DNA from: Spongilla lacustris
Lineage: Eukaryota > Porifera > Demospongiae > Spongillida > Spongillidae
NCBI GenBank assembly: GCA_949361645.1
Contig: OX442424.1
Span: 6,038,978 to 6,102,977 of the forward strand
Reading direction: 5' to 3'
DNA: 64,000 bases
Part shown: in pieces, positions 11,401-20,499 of the stretch
Layout: every line of letters starts with the position of its first letter
Numbering within the stretch: position 1 is the stretch's first letter
Made by a program: the position numbers and the translations under genes
Notes under the pieces: generated by a model
The model's database searches: none
What the model saw: the letters and a program-made list of their open reading frames with translations, nothing else
What the model was told of the DNA's origin: nothing

Positions 11401-14400
11401 GTGGTTAGGATTGGACACCTCTGGTGGTTCTCTGTGTCCTGTCTGCTCTCAGAAAGCCCTGGACCCACTTGGCCACCACACTACCACATGCACTCATGGA
11501 GGGGACGTAGTGACCTGACATAACCTGTTGTGGGATGTTGTGGCTAACCATTTTCGTCAGGCCCACATGGGAGTCAATTGCCGCACACATCCAGCAGATG
11601 TCATGGTAGCAAGATGGGAAAAGGGTTTGCCTGCAGCTTTGGATGTAACAGTGACATCCCCACTTAATCCTGCCATCTTTGATGAGTCATGTTCAACAGC
11701 TGGAGTAGCTGCAGTAGCTGCAGAATCCTGCAATCATGTCGCTAACGACCCAAAGTGCCTTGAGTTGGGGTGGACGGACTGTGGACCTGTGTTCCATTGG
11801 CTGTAGAAACCTATGGGAATTGGGGGATGGAGGCCCAAGAGACATTTTCCCGCCTAGTCTCTCTACGTGCTGCAAGCCACAGTGTGTCAATATCAAAAGT
11901 AACAGCTGACATTTATGATCGCTTAAACCTGACCCTAACCAGATCTGTGGCCAGGGCTATCCTGTACAGGGGTCTAAGGCCAATATAGACGTTACGGTGT
12001 GCATATCGAACTAATTAGTGTAAGTTTTGTGTATATATATGTGTAAGTGGTATAATTGATTCTATTTCTTTTTTTTTTCATGTATTCTTGCTATTAATAA
12101 TCATAATAAAGACAAAATAAACAAAACCACGTTTTGGCATGCATGCATTAATAATTAATATCATATTTAGGAAATAACAGCAATAAGTCGAGATACAGCT
12201 GTATGGCTGCATGCATTCAATTAGTAAAAACATTTGATGGGCTTTTTTTTAATGTCGCAATGACCCTTGTACTAAGAAACAAACCCGACACCATTGGGTA
12301 TACATTGCATATCAAACTTACATGTTATCTAAATATATATATTTATATATTGTTCACTTAACTATACTTACACCTTGGCAACACGCCGTCGTGCTTTCAG
12401 AACACTTAATATGCAGCTTTTATCCAGAGAACATTCTGTTGGATAGGTATTGCAATAAACATGGGCGTGCACACCATAGATGTACATGCACTAACCGTCA
12501 CAAAGATTCCATAATCGATTAAGCAACAAAACTGATGAAACTAGTAACTTAAATTGTAAATAACTCCATGAGATACGAGTAGTTGTTAAAATAGATATAG
12601 GATTTGAAAGCCAGTGTACGGCTAAAAAAAATAAAGATATACAGACTATATTGCCATGCAATTTAAGAGAATATAGTTTTATTACATGTGCAATTACATT
12701 ATTAGACAGTAGCATATAAATGCAGCACATGTGTGGTCACTGCTTGTATGTACATATGGAATGTGTGTGCATGTACTGCACGCGTGCAGTACGGTGGCCC
12801 GGTAGGTCGCGGCTGTCATGATGTGCACATATTCGATTTGCGGACGTGCACACATGCACATCTGGGATTTGCGGACTTGCACATACGCGATTTGCGGACG
12901 TGCAGACTTGCACATACGCGATTTGCGGACTTGCACATACGCGATTTGCGGAAGTGCAGCCACGTGGTTACAACGTGTTTGCCACGTGGTTGCCACGTGG
13001 CAACCACGTGGAAACAATTGCACTTCCGCAAATCGCGTATGTGCAAGTCCGCAAATCGCGTATGTGCAAGTCCGCAAATCCCAGATGTGCATGTGTGCAC
13101 GTCCGCAAATCGCGTATGTGCATGCACGTCATGACAGCCGCGACCTACCGGGCCACCGTAGTGCAGGAATGACCTGAAATTTTAAGAGAACGCGAATTAA
13201 GACATTGGTAACTATAAATGAGAATCTAACAAGACTGCATGAAATATTGCGGGTGTAAGATGTAACATGTAATGACTTATAACAATTTTACTACTAAGGT
13301 GACCTTTTTTGTACCGCATAATACTTGTATATGTGTGATCAATAAACATGCATGTATAAATCACGAGTATCAACGTACCGAACTCATAGTCAACATGTTT
13401 CTCGTGATACACCAAATGTTCCAGATCAAGAGTGCATCTCCTTTCTCGCAGGTTTAAAACAACAATATAAACCACGGCAGTAATCGTGAATATTCCAATG
13501 CTAGACATATGGATAGCCGCAGAAAATGCTTGTGCTGAAAAATGATATCATATAGTGCGTAATTTAGGTTTTCATAAAGCATGCATGCATGTATGCATGT
13601 GGATCGTCATGTACTGCGTGATTTACAATAAATACGATGACTCACTTCTAAGGTAATACTTCTGTACGACATAAGATGGTATGGTGTTTGTGCCATCAGA
13701 GAACACCAAGGTCACGTGTTGGGCTTCCGTTCCATTATCGTATACGTATCGTAACTTGCCAATGCCTGATGTAAAGAAAGCTCGCTCCTCGACTGACCAA
13801 GGATCAAGTAGGTTAGCATTACTTTCAGCAAACTCAATGTTATTGTTAGCGATGAAGTTTCTGATTACTAGCGTCTTCCTGTCACGCCTTTTATCCCAAG
13901 TAAAGTTAATGAAGCCTGTAACCCCTAGCAACGACGTATTGGAGACTGTATCCGTAAATGCTTTTCTGTCACCAGAGGTAACTGAGACATTGGAAGGGTT
14001 AACGCCTTCGAGTAAAGATTTGAAACTGATATAACTCCGCAGTGACTTCATTAAGAGCAGAGCCCCATCTTGAGCGTAAGACGTCATTGGGAACCTTGGG
14101 GGATTTCCTCCACCTTCGTACCTTCCGATAGAAAGGCTTCCTATTAAGGCATTCTTGACTGTGTATGCCCTATCACTCGTCATGTTGCACCAAAGATATT
14201 TGTAGTCGTTTGGAAATACAAGCGAGTGATATAAATATATCCACACATACCTATACGTTGTGCGTGCATGTGCATGCGTGTGCATGATGTGCATGCGTAT
14301 AACAGAAAGAGATTAATTAATACATGGATCATTTCTTTTCTTAATCATGCAGCATGCAGTAGGTTTTGGAAATTATACCCTCTGCGCTTTAATAAGGAAA

Positions 14401-14799
14401 CTGATAAGGAAAAGTGCGTTCGTAACAATGTCGCTCTAAAGGCCGGCTTATACATGCAGTAGCGAAGTTCCGTTATAACATGCCGCTAGATTCTGCATGT
14501 CTGCAAGCAAAACATCGCGGTATATGGTTAGTCAGAATTGCATGTAGTCTGAGAGCACTTTCGCGAAACTGAGTCACGAAGGATTCATTTACAACGTTTT
14601 GTAACATATGTGTCTTGATTTTCTAGAATTATATTAACTGCATGATATAGAGCTGGTATCTGATTACACAATAACAATTGTTCGGAGCCATCCGACAATA
14701 CGTTTTAGCTCATGCAATAATTGGGACTAACACTTTCATGCAGTTGCCGCTACGAACGCACAGATATCTCCATTAATGCACCGCGCTGAACTTATACGG

Positions 14800-14831
<32 letters not shown>

Positions 14832-16749
14832 AATATATATAACTGCAGTGCAGCGTGGGCCGTTTCATCTAACTACATGTATACCGAGTTCATTGGTTTT
14901 GCCAGTTGCCCTTTAAAAGGGGTAAAGTGTTCAGTTACCTGCGTGTCTTTTACATTCCACAATTTCGATTATTTCGTTGCATGCCGCTTCTATATGCATG
15001 TATAGCCATAGATATTAAAGTAAGTAATTAAAGTACTTACTTTAACATCAGATTCTATGGTATAGCCCTAGCTGCATGAGATCGAAAAAAATCAGCCCAT
15101 ATTAATTATAAAGGGGACTTCATGTGTTCGCCACGCTCCTATTTTGGCCTTACTTTATATTACGTTATACACTTACTCGATCCATAAAGGCTATCGTACT
15201 TGCGAACGTAAATCATGCGTGTTTACTAGCTAAGTGACATTCGTTCAGCATCACGCATAACTCAGTTGTGTTTGAGTCAGCCTCTTTGAACGACATGCAT
15301 GCTGCTTATACGTTCCGTTACGACACGTATAACATTAAATTTTGTTAGTGCAAAAACCGGCGGGCCACTGCCGCTGCCACTGTACATTGCGTAGCGCTCG
15401 CGCCAAGAGGTTGACCAGGTAAGGTAATGCAGCGAAGTAGAAATCTAACCTATACATACCCAATGCGCATATGCATACAGACGGTCAGGAAGGTCGCATT
15501 TGAGTCCCATGCATGTGACACATCAAGCAACTATATTAATATGTATGTATAAGGCACTCGATCGTCATGCGATTCACACTATATACACAATGGCCGATCA
15601 AGGGCGAAAAAAACGTTTCAATATATATGGACTTATATACATGTATATACACATATGTTTACTCATGCATATACATGTATATACATTCAAGCATATATAA
15701 GATGCGTGCAAAAAACTCACTCCGCATGCAGAAATGAAATAACACGTACAGGTATAAGTGCTGCGTGCAGTTTATACATGTATGTACACTTACCCGGGAT
15801 CTGTAAAATCATTTTTTGCTGCCATTTCGAGCACTTCAATGTATTCATCAGGCTCTCCGTGATACAATACGACTGTAATCTCATATTGCGCCATGTATCC
15901 AAATGTACTGGCAGGGTTGTCGGGTTGGAAAACGCTGAAGTAAACAGTAATTTGACCGGATTGGACTATCATTTTATCGTTGTTTAGTAAACCTCCTTTG
16001 GGTAAAATCACTGCAATATTTTCCCATCCCATAACAGTCAGGAACTCCAGAAACATGCTTATGAATTCATCGTGGTCTGGGGAAACGTTGAATTGCAACT
16101 GTTCCCAAAACTGTCTGTTCATAGTTCCATAGTTAAACCGGTCACTAACCGTATTAGCTGGAATACCACCTGCATGTTGGCTGCTTTCGAAGTACAGCGT
16201 TGGTACATTATACGTCGAAAGAACAGTTTCGCTGCAGATTATCTTTTCAAACAAATAATTGGAAATAACTGCTACAACGTCAGTGTAGACTATATTTTCG
16301 AACGCTTCGTGCAGAATGCCTGTCGTATTGCTCTGGATTGATACGAGTATACACAACTGGTGCCACGGCAACGTCATATTACTAATTGTCTTGATAATCG
16401 CTGTTACGTATTCAGGAACAGTGGGAAGGGGACTAGTTGAGCATGAGCCGTTAAGCCCTTCCGTATACGCTGCAAGCTGAGCAGGTGTAAGGATCTCTAC
16501 CGCACCATCTCGTAAAGATCCAGCGATGGCAATAAATATCTTAGAAGCGTTAGTGTTACCAAAGCAGATTTCCTGGCGAATACAGCCTCTTGCGCCACTA
16601 GTTTCAAACGCTTGTTGTATCTGTCGTTCCACGGAAAGCTCCTGAATGATACCTGTTCCAGCCTCGCGCTCCACAAGAGACGTCACCCCTTGTCCCTCCG
16701 TCAGATCCGAAGTGCAAAAGAGAAGGAGACAGAAACAGGAGAGCCACAT
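4059..16749 (-). CDS. Receptor guanylyl-cyclase-like protein with degenerate kinase and cyclase domains
   Basis: A multi-exon gene of about 900-1000 residues whose domain order is that of membrane guanylyl cyclases. In order it has a signal peptide, ANF-receptor/periplasmic-binding ectodomain, one membrane helix, kinase-homology domain, signalling helix and cyclase domain. Coding exons I can place: 15794-16749, 13646-14250, 13379-13534, about 12374-12435, 10292-10378, 9652-9917, about 6075-6239, 5867-5986, 5322-5415, 5233-5271, about 4973-5105 and 4059-4558. One or more short exons between 6.3 and 9.6 kb are not resolved. The kinase catalytic loop reads HGNLNS in place of HRDLKxxN, and the DFG position reads TGES, as in pseudokinase domains of this family. 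The cyclase domain lacks the FSDIVGFT metal-binding segment and the GDAY aspartate, so conversion of GTP to cGMP is unlikely (inference). A ligand-sensing pseudo-enzyme receptor is the best reading. Confidence 0.75.
5867..6239 (-). CDS. Receptor kinase-homology domain exons (C-lobe)
   Basis: The exon ending at 6239 reads LLAPEVRLLGE and ADVYSYGCIMKQI, matching the APE and DVYSFG motifs of kinase C-lobes. The exon at 5867-5986 reads LMNQCMSSNPTTRPNFDHV, matching the conserved C-W-x-x-x-P-x-x-RP ending of the kinase fold. The downstream limit of the first exon is uncertain; a GTATGA donor near 6050 is the likely one. Confidence 0.75.
6818..7052. mobile_element. MITE copy A (foldback)
   Basis: The ends ACATTCTCTCTGAGAAAGTT and AACTTTCTCAGAAAGAAT are inverted repeats. 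Inner sequence is also mirrored: GGGATTGGAGA against TCTCCAATCCC, and ACAATATTCC against GGAATATTGT. The right arm carries an extra TTTACACCACCATTGCCTTC block missing from the left, so the copy is asymmetric. It sits in an intron of the receptor gene. Related copies are at 9289-9515 and 21361-21490. Confidence 0.7.
8398..8550 (+). pseudogene. Broken Merlin/ISXO2-type DDE transposase fragment
   Basis: The open stretch reads IVPVDRQDAAMLLPIIHQHI followed by APGTT. It matches, from knowledge of the family, the segment of Merlin (IS1016-like, ISXO2 DDE) transposases just before the catalytic SDEW motif. At that motif the sequence reads S-V-E-stop: the aspartate codon is changed and tryptophan has become a stop. 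Only about 50 residues survive. Confidence 0.6.
8440..8806. mobile_element. Foldback element built from inverted Merlin transposase pieces
   Basis: The outer arm TTGCTTTTATTGTGCCAGTA (8447) is mirrored by TACTGGCACAATAAAAGCAA near 8780. The inner arm around GGAACTACTTTAA and GGGCGGCATACAAC is mirrored at 8692-8740. The core AACCCTACCACTATGTAACA with its complement forms the tip near 8568-8637. The arms are made of transposase coding sequence, so the element arose by inverted duplication of a Merlin-type gene fragment. Confidence 0.65.
9289..9515. mobile_element. MITE copy B (foldback, nearly complete)
   Basis: The terminal AACATTCTCACTGAGAAAGT is matched by ACTTTCTCAGAGAGAATGTT. Long inner arms share ATTTGAAGGCAATG, AAAAGG(A)AGGGAACAAGGGA and TTGGAGATACAAT with their complements. 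This is the best preserved of three related copies and gives the consensus layout of the family. It has no coding capacity and lies in an intron of the receptor gene. Confidence 0.75.
9652..10378 (-). CDS. Receptor kinase-homology domain exons (N-lobe and catalytic-loop part)
   Basis: The exon at 10292-10378 reads NGVLAFISKAYLDRS, matching the strand that carries the VAIK lysine (ISK here). The exon at 9652-9917 continues with KLSHPNVCSFVGF, ILYEFCSRGSL, LDIAKGMSYLHSKGILHGNLNS and CVVNYRWNVKITG. This is the standard kinase-homology pattern of receptor guanylyl cyclases. The catalytic aspartate is replaced (HGN) and the DFG motif is missing, so no phosphotransfer is expected. Confidence 0.8.
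11215..11988 (+). pseudogene. Retroelement C-terminal fragment, frameshifted
   Basis: Three successive frames give one protein's worth of homology. They read SARHAASWLSVTPSLALGLD, WWLGLDTSGGSLCPVC and DPLGHHTTTCTHGGDVV (to 11518); then THPADVMVARW, ALDVTVTSPLNP and ANDPKCLELGW (11528-11790); then PLAVETYGNWG and RLNLTLTRSVARAIL (to 11988). I recognise this motif order from the C-terminal ends of reverse-transcriptase polyproteins common in sponges and cnidarians (memory, not searched). A stop after the first block and a frame change before the third show that it is dead. It lies within the receptor gene, antisense to it. Confidence 0.6.
12785..13165. mobile_element. 380-bp near-perfect palindrome with internal tandem repeats
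   Basis: The left end, TACGGTGGCCCGGTAGGTCG, is the reverse complement of the right end at 13136-13158, and the mirror symmetry holds almost throughout. Each arm contains three or four copies of a roughly 23-bp unit, CACATACGCGATTTGCGGAC. The centre near 12,990 is a cluster of CCACGTGG palindromes. It lies in an intron of the receptor gene. There is no coding capacity; the short ORFs across it are by-products of the repeat. It could be a foldback transposon or an unstable hairpin. Confidence 0.75.
13379..13534 (-). CDS. Receptor transmembrane exon
   Basis: This 156-bp exon encodes a hydrophobic helix, SIGIFTITAVVYIVVLNL, followed at once by RERR, a stop-transfer signal that orients the downstream part to the cytosol. 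A short linker follows. Splice sites are CAG before the exon and GTACG after it, and the phase agrees with the preceding exon. A single span rather than seven argues for a receptor cyclase layout. Confidence 0.75.
13646..16749 (-). CDS. Receptor ectodomain exons 1 and 2 (signal peptide, ANF-receptor-type ligand-binding fold)
   Basis: Exon 1 (15794-16749) starts with a hydrophobic signal peptide, MWLSCFCLLLFC, and runs into a bilobed ligand-binding domain. Recognisable cues are TFGYMAQYEI near its end and a junction reading DFTDPG-YVWIYL across the intron, close to the conserved G-YVWI strand of class C GPCR and natriuretic-receptor ectodomains. Exon 2 (13646-14250) continues with a cysteine and several N-x-S/T sites. 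The frame runs through the splice (GG joined to G). The ligand cannot be told from sequence. A class C GPCR was considered, but the downstream exons encode kinase and cyclase homology rather than seven helices. Confidence 0.75.
14796..14842. repeat. AT dinucleotide palindrome
   Basis: An uninterrupted TA run with a small asymmetry, self-complementary throughout, in an intron of the receptor gene. Confidence 0.85.
15007..15058. repeat. Short inverted repeat
   Basis: CCATAGATATTAAAGTAAGTA and its near complement TACTTACTTTAACATCAGATTCTATGG flank a few bases. It would form a stem of about 20 bp. It is intronic. Confidence 0.6.
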
Positions 16750-16800
16750 ATTATATGATCCTGCCGAGGTACTACATAGCTGATGTGGTGGTGGCTCAAC

Positions 16801-16807
16801 TTATATA
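16801..16807 (-). promoter_or_regulatory. TATA box of the receptor gene
   Basis: On the minus strand, GTATATAAG lies about 52 nt upstream of the ATG at 16749. That is the usual distance for a TATA element with a short 5' leader. It is immediately upstream of a coding start that is independently supported by a signal peptide. Confidence 0.55.
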
Positions 16808-16962
16808 CTGCGACTGTAAAGCACAAGGCGCAAAAGTGTGGTATTGAGCGCCAAGAAATAGCGACGGAAGGAAGCCTGCCGTGTTAGTAATGCTTATAGC
16901 AAAACTACTACATAAACATTTTACTCAGTTTTCATACACTAGCTGTATCACACACATTCACG

Positions 16963-17085
<123 letters not shown>

Positions 17086-17296
17086 CTATTTGTTCTGTTC
17101 GTTAATTTTTATGCTATCCATTAGGGAGATACAGTTGAACAAATCACGTGCACTTTTTCCCGCTCGATTCGCGCCAATGATCAATGTATGGGAGGCGGTG
17201 ATTATATCATTGGCGCGTATCAAAACGAGAAAGGTGCTCGTAGTTTGTTCAACTGTATCTCCGTAACGGATGGATAAAAATTAACGAACAGAAGAA
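17086..17296. mobile_element. Foldback element, short copy
   Basis: TTGTTCTGTTCGTTAATTTT at the left is mirrored by AAAATTAACGAACAGAAGAA at 17277. GAGATACAGTTGAACAAA is mirrored by TTTGTTCAACTGTATCTC, and TTGATTCGCGCCAATGAT-like text is mirrored around the centre. The core is the same as that of the adjacent larger element at 17.45-18.29 kb. Confidence 0.75.
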
Positions 17297-17444
17297 ATAG
17301 GACCTCTCTACCTACAAACCGAATTTGAAGCAATTTCATTACTCCTACAGAACGTTGATGTGGTATGAAATGTTGTATAAAACATGAAGTTTTCGCGGAT
17401 ACTGTCCCACGCATATATGGGACAGATTTGTATGTGATTAATTG

Positions 17445-18290
17445 GGACAGTGTCCAGCAAAATCGGGCTTGTGGGGTTATAATTTTATCACTATAAAAAT
17501 TGCACGTTGTACTAAACAACACATCTTCGCGACGGTACTACCTTTTCCTTCCAAATTTTGTACACTTGTTCCCACACCATTTCTCTGTGTGAAAATCGAT
17601 TTTTGTGATCTACACCTTTTCCGTGCCGTGGATACAACAATCGTTAACCCCGCGGGTTAGAAATCCACATTTCTCCACGTACGAGTGTTGAAAACGCGTC
17701 AAATTTGGAGTGTGCATAGAGGAGTCCTGTAGCTATTGATTTGTTCTGTTCGTTAGTTTCTGAATCATCCATTATGGAGATACAGTTGAGCAAACTACAG
17801 GCACATTTTCCCGCTTGATTCGCGCCAATGATATAATCACCGCCTTCCCATTCACTGAGCGGGACGCTATTTGCCAAAATCATTGGCACGAATCAAGCGG
17901 GAAAACGCGTAACGTGCCCGTAGTTTGTTCAACTGTATCTCCGTAACGGATGATATAGAAATTAACGAACAGAACAAATCAATAGCTACAGGACTAGTAC
18001 TCCTCTATGTGCAACCCGAATTTGACGCGGCGTTTTCAACACTCGTACGTGGAGAAATGAGAAATTCTAACCCGCGGGGTTAACGATTGTTGTATCCACG
18101 GCACGGAAAATGTGCATGTAGATCACAAAAATCGATTTTCACATAGAGAAATAGTGTGGGAACAAGTGTACGAAATTTGAAAGGAAAACGTAGTACTGTC
18201 GCGAAGATGTGTTGTTTAGTACAACGTGCAATTTTTATAGTGATAAATTATAACCCCACAAGCCCGATTTTGCTGGACACTGTCCCATAT
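17445..18290. mobile_element. Large foldback element, about 845 bp
   Basis: The left arm (about 17445-17860) and right arm (about 17870-18290) are reverse complements almost end to end. Shared blocks include GGACAGTGTCCAGCAAAATC, TAACCCCACAAGCCCGATTT, GAAAATCGATTTTTGTGATC, TTAACCCCGCGGGTTAGAA and the GAACAGAACAAATCAATAGC block. Only a few dozen bases separate the arms. There is no transposase. The inner section is homologous to the element at 17086-17296, so two generations of the same family sit side by side. Confidence 0.85.
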
Positions 18291-18299
18291 ATTATAATA

Positions 18300-19225
18300 A
18301 TTATATAGGCTAATAGGGTAATGCAGCATAGTTATTATTAATTGCGGCTCTCTGGCGTGCATGTGGCCGCAGGAAGCGTGGCTGTGGAAGTGGGGGGAAA
18401 TGCATGTGGTGCATGATATAAACGAGCAAATCGAAGATGCAGCTGACTTACATCAACCTAATATAGGGGTGAATCCGGGTGATTGTGAGTTCCCAACAGC
18501 TAACTGTCGAGAGCCTCAGAGGAACTACAGCCCCATAGTGATTAGCGTTATTACGTCATGGCCCGCTTTTTACAAATTGGGTCGGCTGCAGTATATCGTG
18601 CATGCATGGATTTAATTATATTATAATCGAATGTATAGAACCCCCTCCCAACGTTATACGGTGCTCGTTTATGGGTATGAGATCACTTGCATGCAGTTGG
18701 CCATGCGATATACGTAGCGGCTGTGGGCTTTATTTGACAAGGCCAATCCCGTGCACTAAAACAAAATAATATTTTGAATTGAAAAGCCCAGCTGCATGCA
18801 TGCACTCGCTTACGCAACGCAAAACCATAGTGGTCAAGTAGGTTGCTCATGAAAGAGTTTTCATGGTCTGGGGACCAGATGAATGGCTAGAATATGGCTG
18901 AATTTGATTGATGCCCTACCCCTAAGCATGAAATCATCAGATCACATCAGAGAGGACATGCAAAAGGTCTGTGAACCTGATTTAATTCATAACATCAGTG
19001 GATCTCCCTGTTATACATGTGTACCCTTGTATCCGCTACTATTATTGACAGCCCTCCCCCGTACATATACTCTTTGGCCGGGCATTGCATTCCACTTTGA
19101 AAACTATTCGATTTCAATTTCTGATTAAATGTCCAGATAAAGAATACACAAATACAAAAATATATTATACCGCATGCATGTATTGATATTTTGAACGTCC
19201 AAGCATATAAATTCAGTTGACGGCT
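18300..19225. other. Intergenic, nothing recognised
   Basis: AT-rich DNA between the foldback cluster and the 3' end of the sFRP-like gene. Short ORFs at 18361-18615 and 18883-19128 have no familiar motif or splice pattern. Confidence 0.5.
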
Positions 19226-19231
19226 ACGTTT

Positions 19232-20407
19232 TCAACACGGTCGATCGCTTGCGGCAGCCTTCATCCAATCGTCCAATTTGGAGTCATACTTATCCGTCCA
19301 CGGGGCTACTACCCCCCTCTTCCTGGGCACCTCCCACGTTACATCCCCACCACTGTTCAGATAGAAATATCCTCCAATTACATACGTTTGGCCGCTTTGC
19401 ATGTCAAAACATGGACTGCACCGTTCGGGATAAGCTGTGATCAGTGCGCCGGTCTTAGGTAGTTGAGCCGAGTTGGAGCAGTTTGGTAAGTACTNNNNNN
19501 NNNNNNNNNNNNNNNNNNNNNNNNNNNNNNNNNNNNNNNNNNNNNNNNNNNNNNNNNNNNNNNNNNNNNNNNNNNNNNNNNNNNNNNNNNNNNNNNNNNN
19601 NNNNNNNNNNNNNNNNNNNNNNNNNNNNNNNNNNNNNNNNNNNNNNNNNNNNNNNNNNNNNNNNNNNNNNNNNNNNNNNNNNNNNNNNNNNNNNTAATTG
19701 TTCACAGCGACTCTGAAGGTACCCGAGCTAACATTTGTTCTTGGACTGCACACACCGCAATCAGAGTTGTCGTTAGCATACAATGGTGTTATGGCCGTAG
19801 TTGGAGACGGGGTAGACATTGTTGTAACGACTGATTGTACCGATGGGGTTGCTGTAGGAGACACAGCAATCTCAGTTTCATTTACACAAATGTTCTGCGA
19901 ATTATAAAGTTTCCCCATATTGTCGCAGTCCAGCCATTGGGGCCAAGCCATTGCGTACTTTGAAATGAGGTATGGTTCACAGTCAGCCTTCACTTTCTTA
20001 CAGAACGACGGACAGGGTAGCACGGGGGGGATTGAGGGCATACTTTCAATGCAGAATGGAAAATAAGAGAAACACAGAAACTTGGCCACATGCGTTGAAC
20101 AGCCACTGGCCACAGCCAGAGGTATGTAGATGTTTGCCTGCATCTCGGACGTTGCGATGGTGGTGAGATAGCTTGGGGCGAGAGGATTTGGAAACACGGC
20201 GTGATTATAGCCCTGTCCGTCAATGCTATTACAAATGGCGTTATTGAAAGAGGAGCAATGATAGTTCTCGGCCATGGCAGCTTGCCCCGACTCCCTAACG
20301 ACAACAGGCCTTCCCGCCGTCAGGTTGAACACATGAAGCGCTGTGGCCAAAATTAGGAGTGTGATTAGCGCCATAACTGCTACTCGTCTCTGGAGCTGAC
20401 TACACAT
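19232..20407 (-). CDS. Secreted Frizzled-related protein-like (Fz CRD plus netrin-like domain)
   Basis: The frame begins with a signal peptide (MCSQLQRRVAVMALITLLIL) if the ATG at 20407 is used; an upstream ATG at 20488 would add 27 residues in front of it, making 20407 the better choice. A Frizzled cysteine-rich domain follows with its typical cysteine order. Cues are YHCSSFNNAIC, HAVFPNPLAPS, FLCFSYFPFC, LPCPSFCKKVKADCEPYL and MAWPQWLDCDNM. A Thr/Ser-Pro linker then leads to CGVCSPRTNVSSGTFRVAV, and after the gap to RCSPCFDMQSGQTYVIGGYF, which fit the netrin-like domain of sFRPs. There are no membrane helices, so the protein is probably secreted and binds Wnt or Frizzled. The gene seems intronless outside the gap. 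A 200-N gap hides part of the second domain. Confidence 0.75.
   Translation of the reverse strand: MCSQLQRRVAVMALITLLILATALHVFNLTAGRPVVVRESGQAAMAENYHCSSFNNAICNSIDGQGYNHAVFPNPLAPSYLTTIATSEMQANIYIPLAVASGCSTHVAKFLCFSYFPFCIESMPSIPPVLPCPSFCKKVKADCEPYLISKYAMAWPQWLDCDNMGKLYNSQNICVNETEIAVSPTATPSVQSVVTTMSTPSPTTAITPLYANDNSDCGVCSPRTNVSSGTFRVAVNNXXXXXXXXXXXXXXXXXXXXXXXXXXXXXXXXXXXXXXXXXXXXXXXXXXXXXXXXXXXXXXXXXXXXYLPNCSNSAQLPKTGALITAYPERCSPCFDMQSGQTYVIGGYFYLNSGGDVTWEVPRKRGVVAPWTDKYDSKLDDWMKAAASDRPC
19495..19694. other. Assembly gap of 200 N inside the sFRP-like gene
   Basis: Exactly 200 unknown bases. The round size suggests an estimated or default gap length, and 200 is not a multiple of three. Both sides nevertheless read in the same frame, so the true length must differ or a splice lies within it. 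Confidence 0.95.
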
Positions 20408-20499
20408 TCTGAACGATAGCACGTATATATACTTTTGCAAACTGTCGGTGCAACCCTCAGCCGTGAGGATGTGCTGAATTGTCGTCATGCGAGCAGGTA

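Noticed and set aside
12694..13177. Cys-rich ORFs on both strands
   Set aside because: By-product of the symmetrical repeats in the palindrome; equal ORFs on both strands show there is no coding asymmetry.
13379..16749. Class C GPCR (GABA-B or metabotropic glutamate type)
   Set aside because: The ectodomain alone would allow it, but only one membrane helix is present and kinase and cyclase homology follow.
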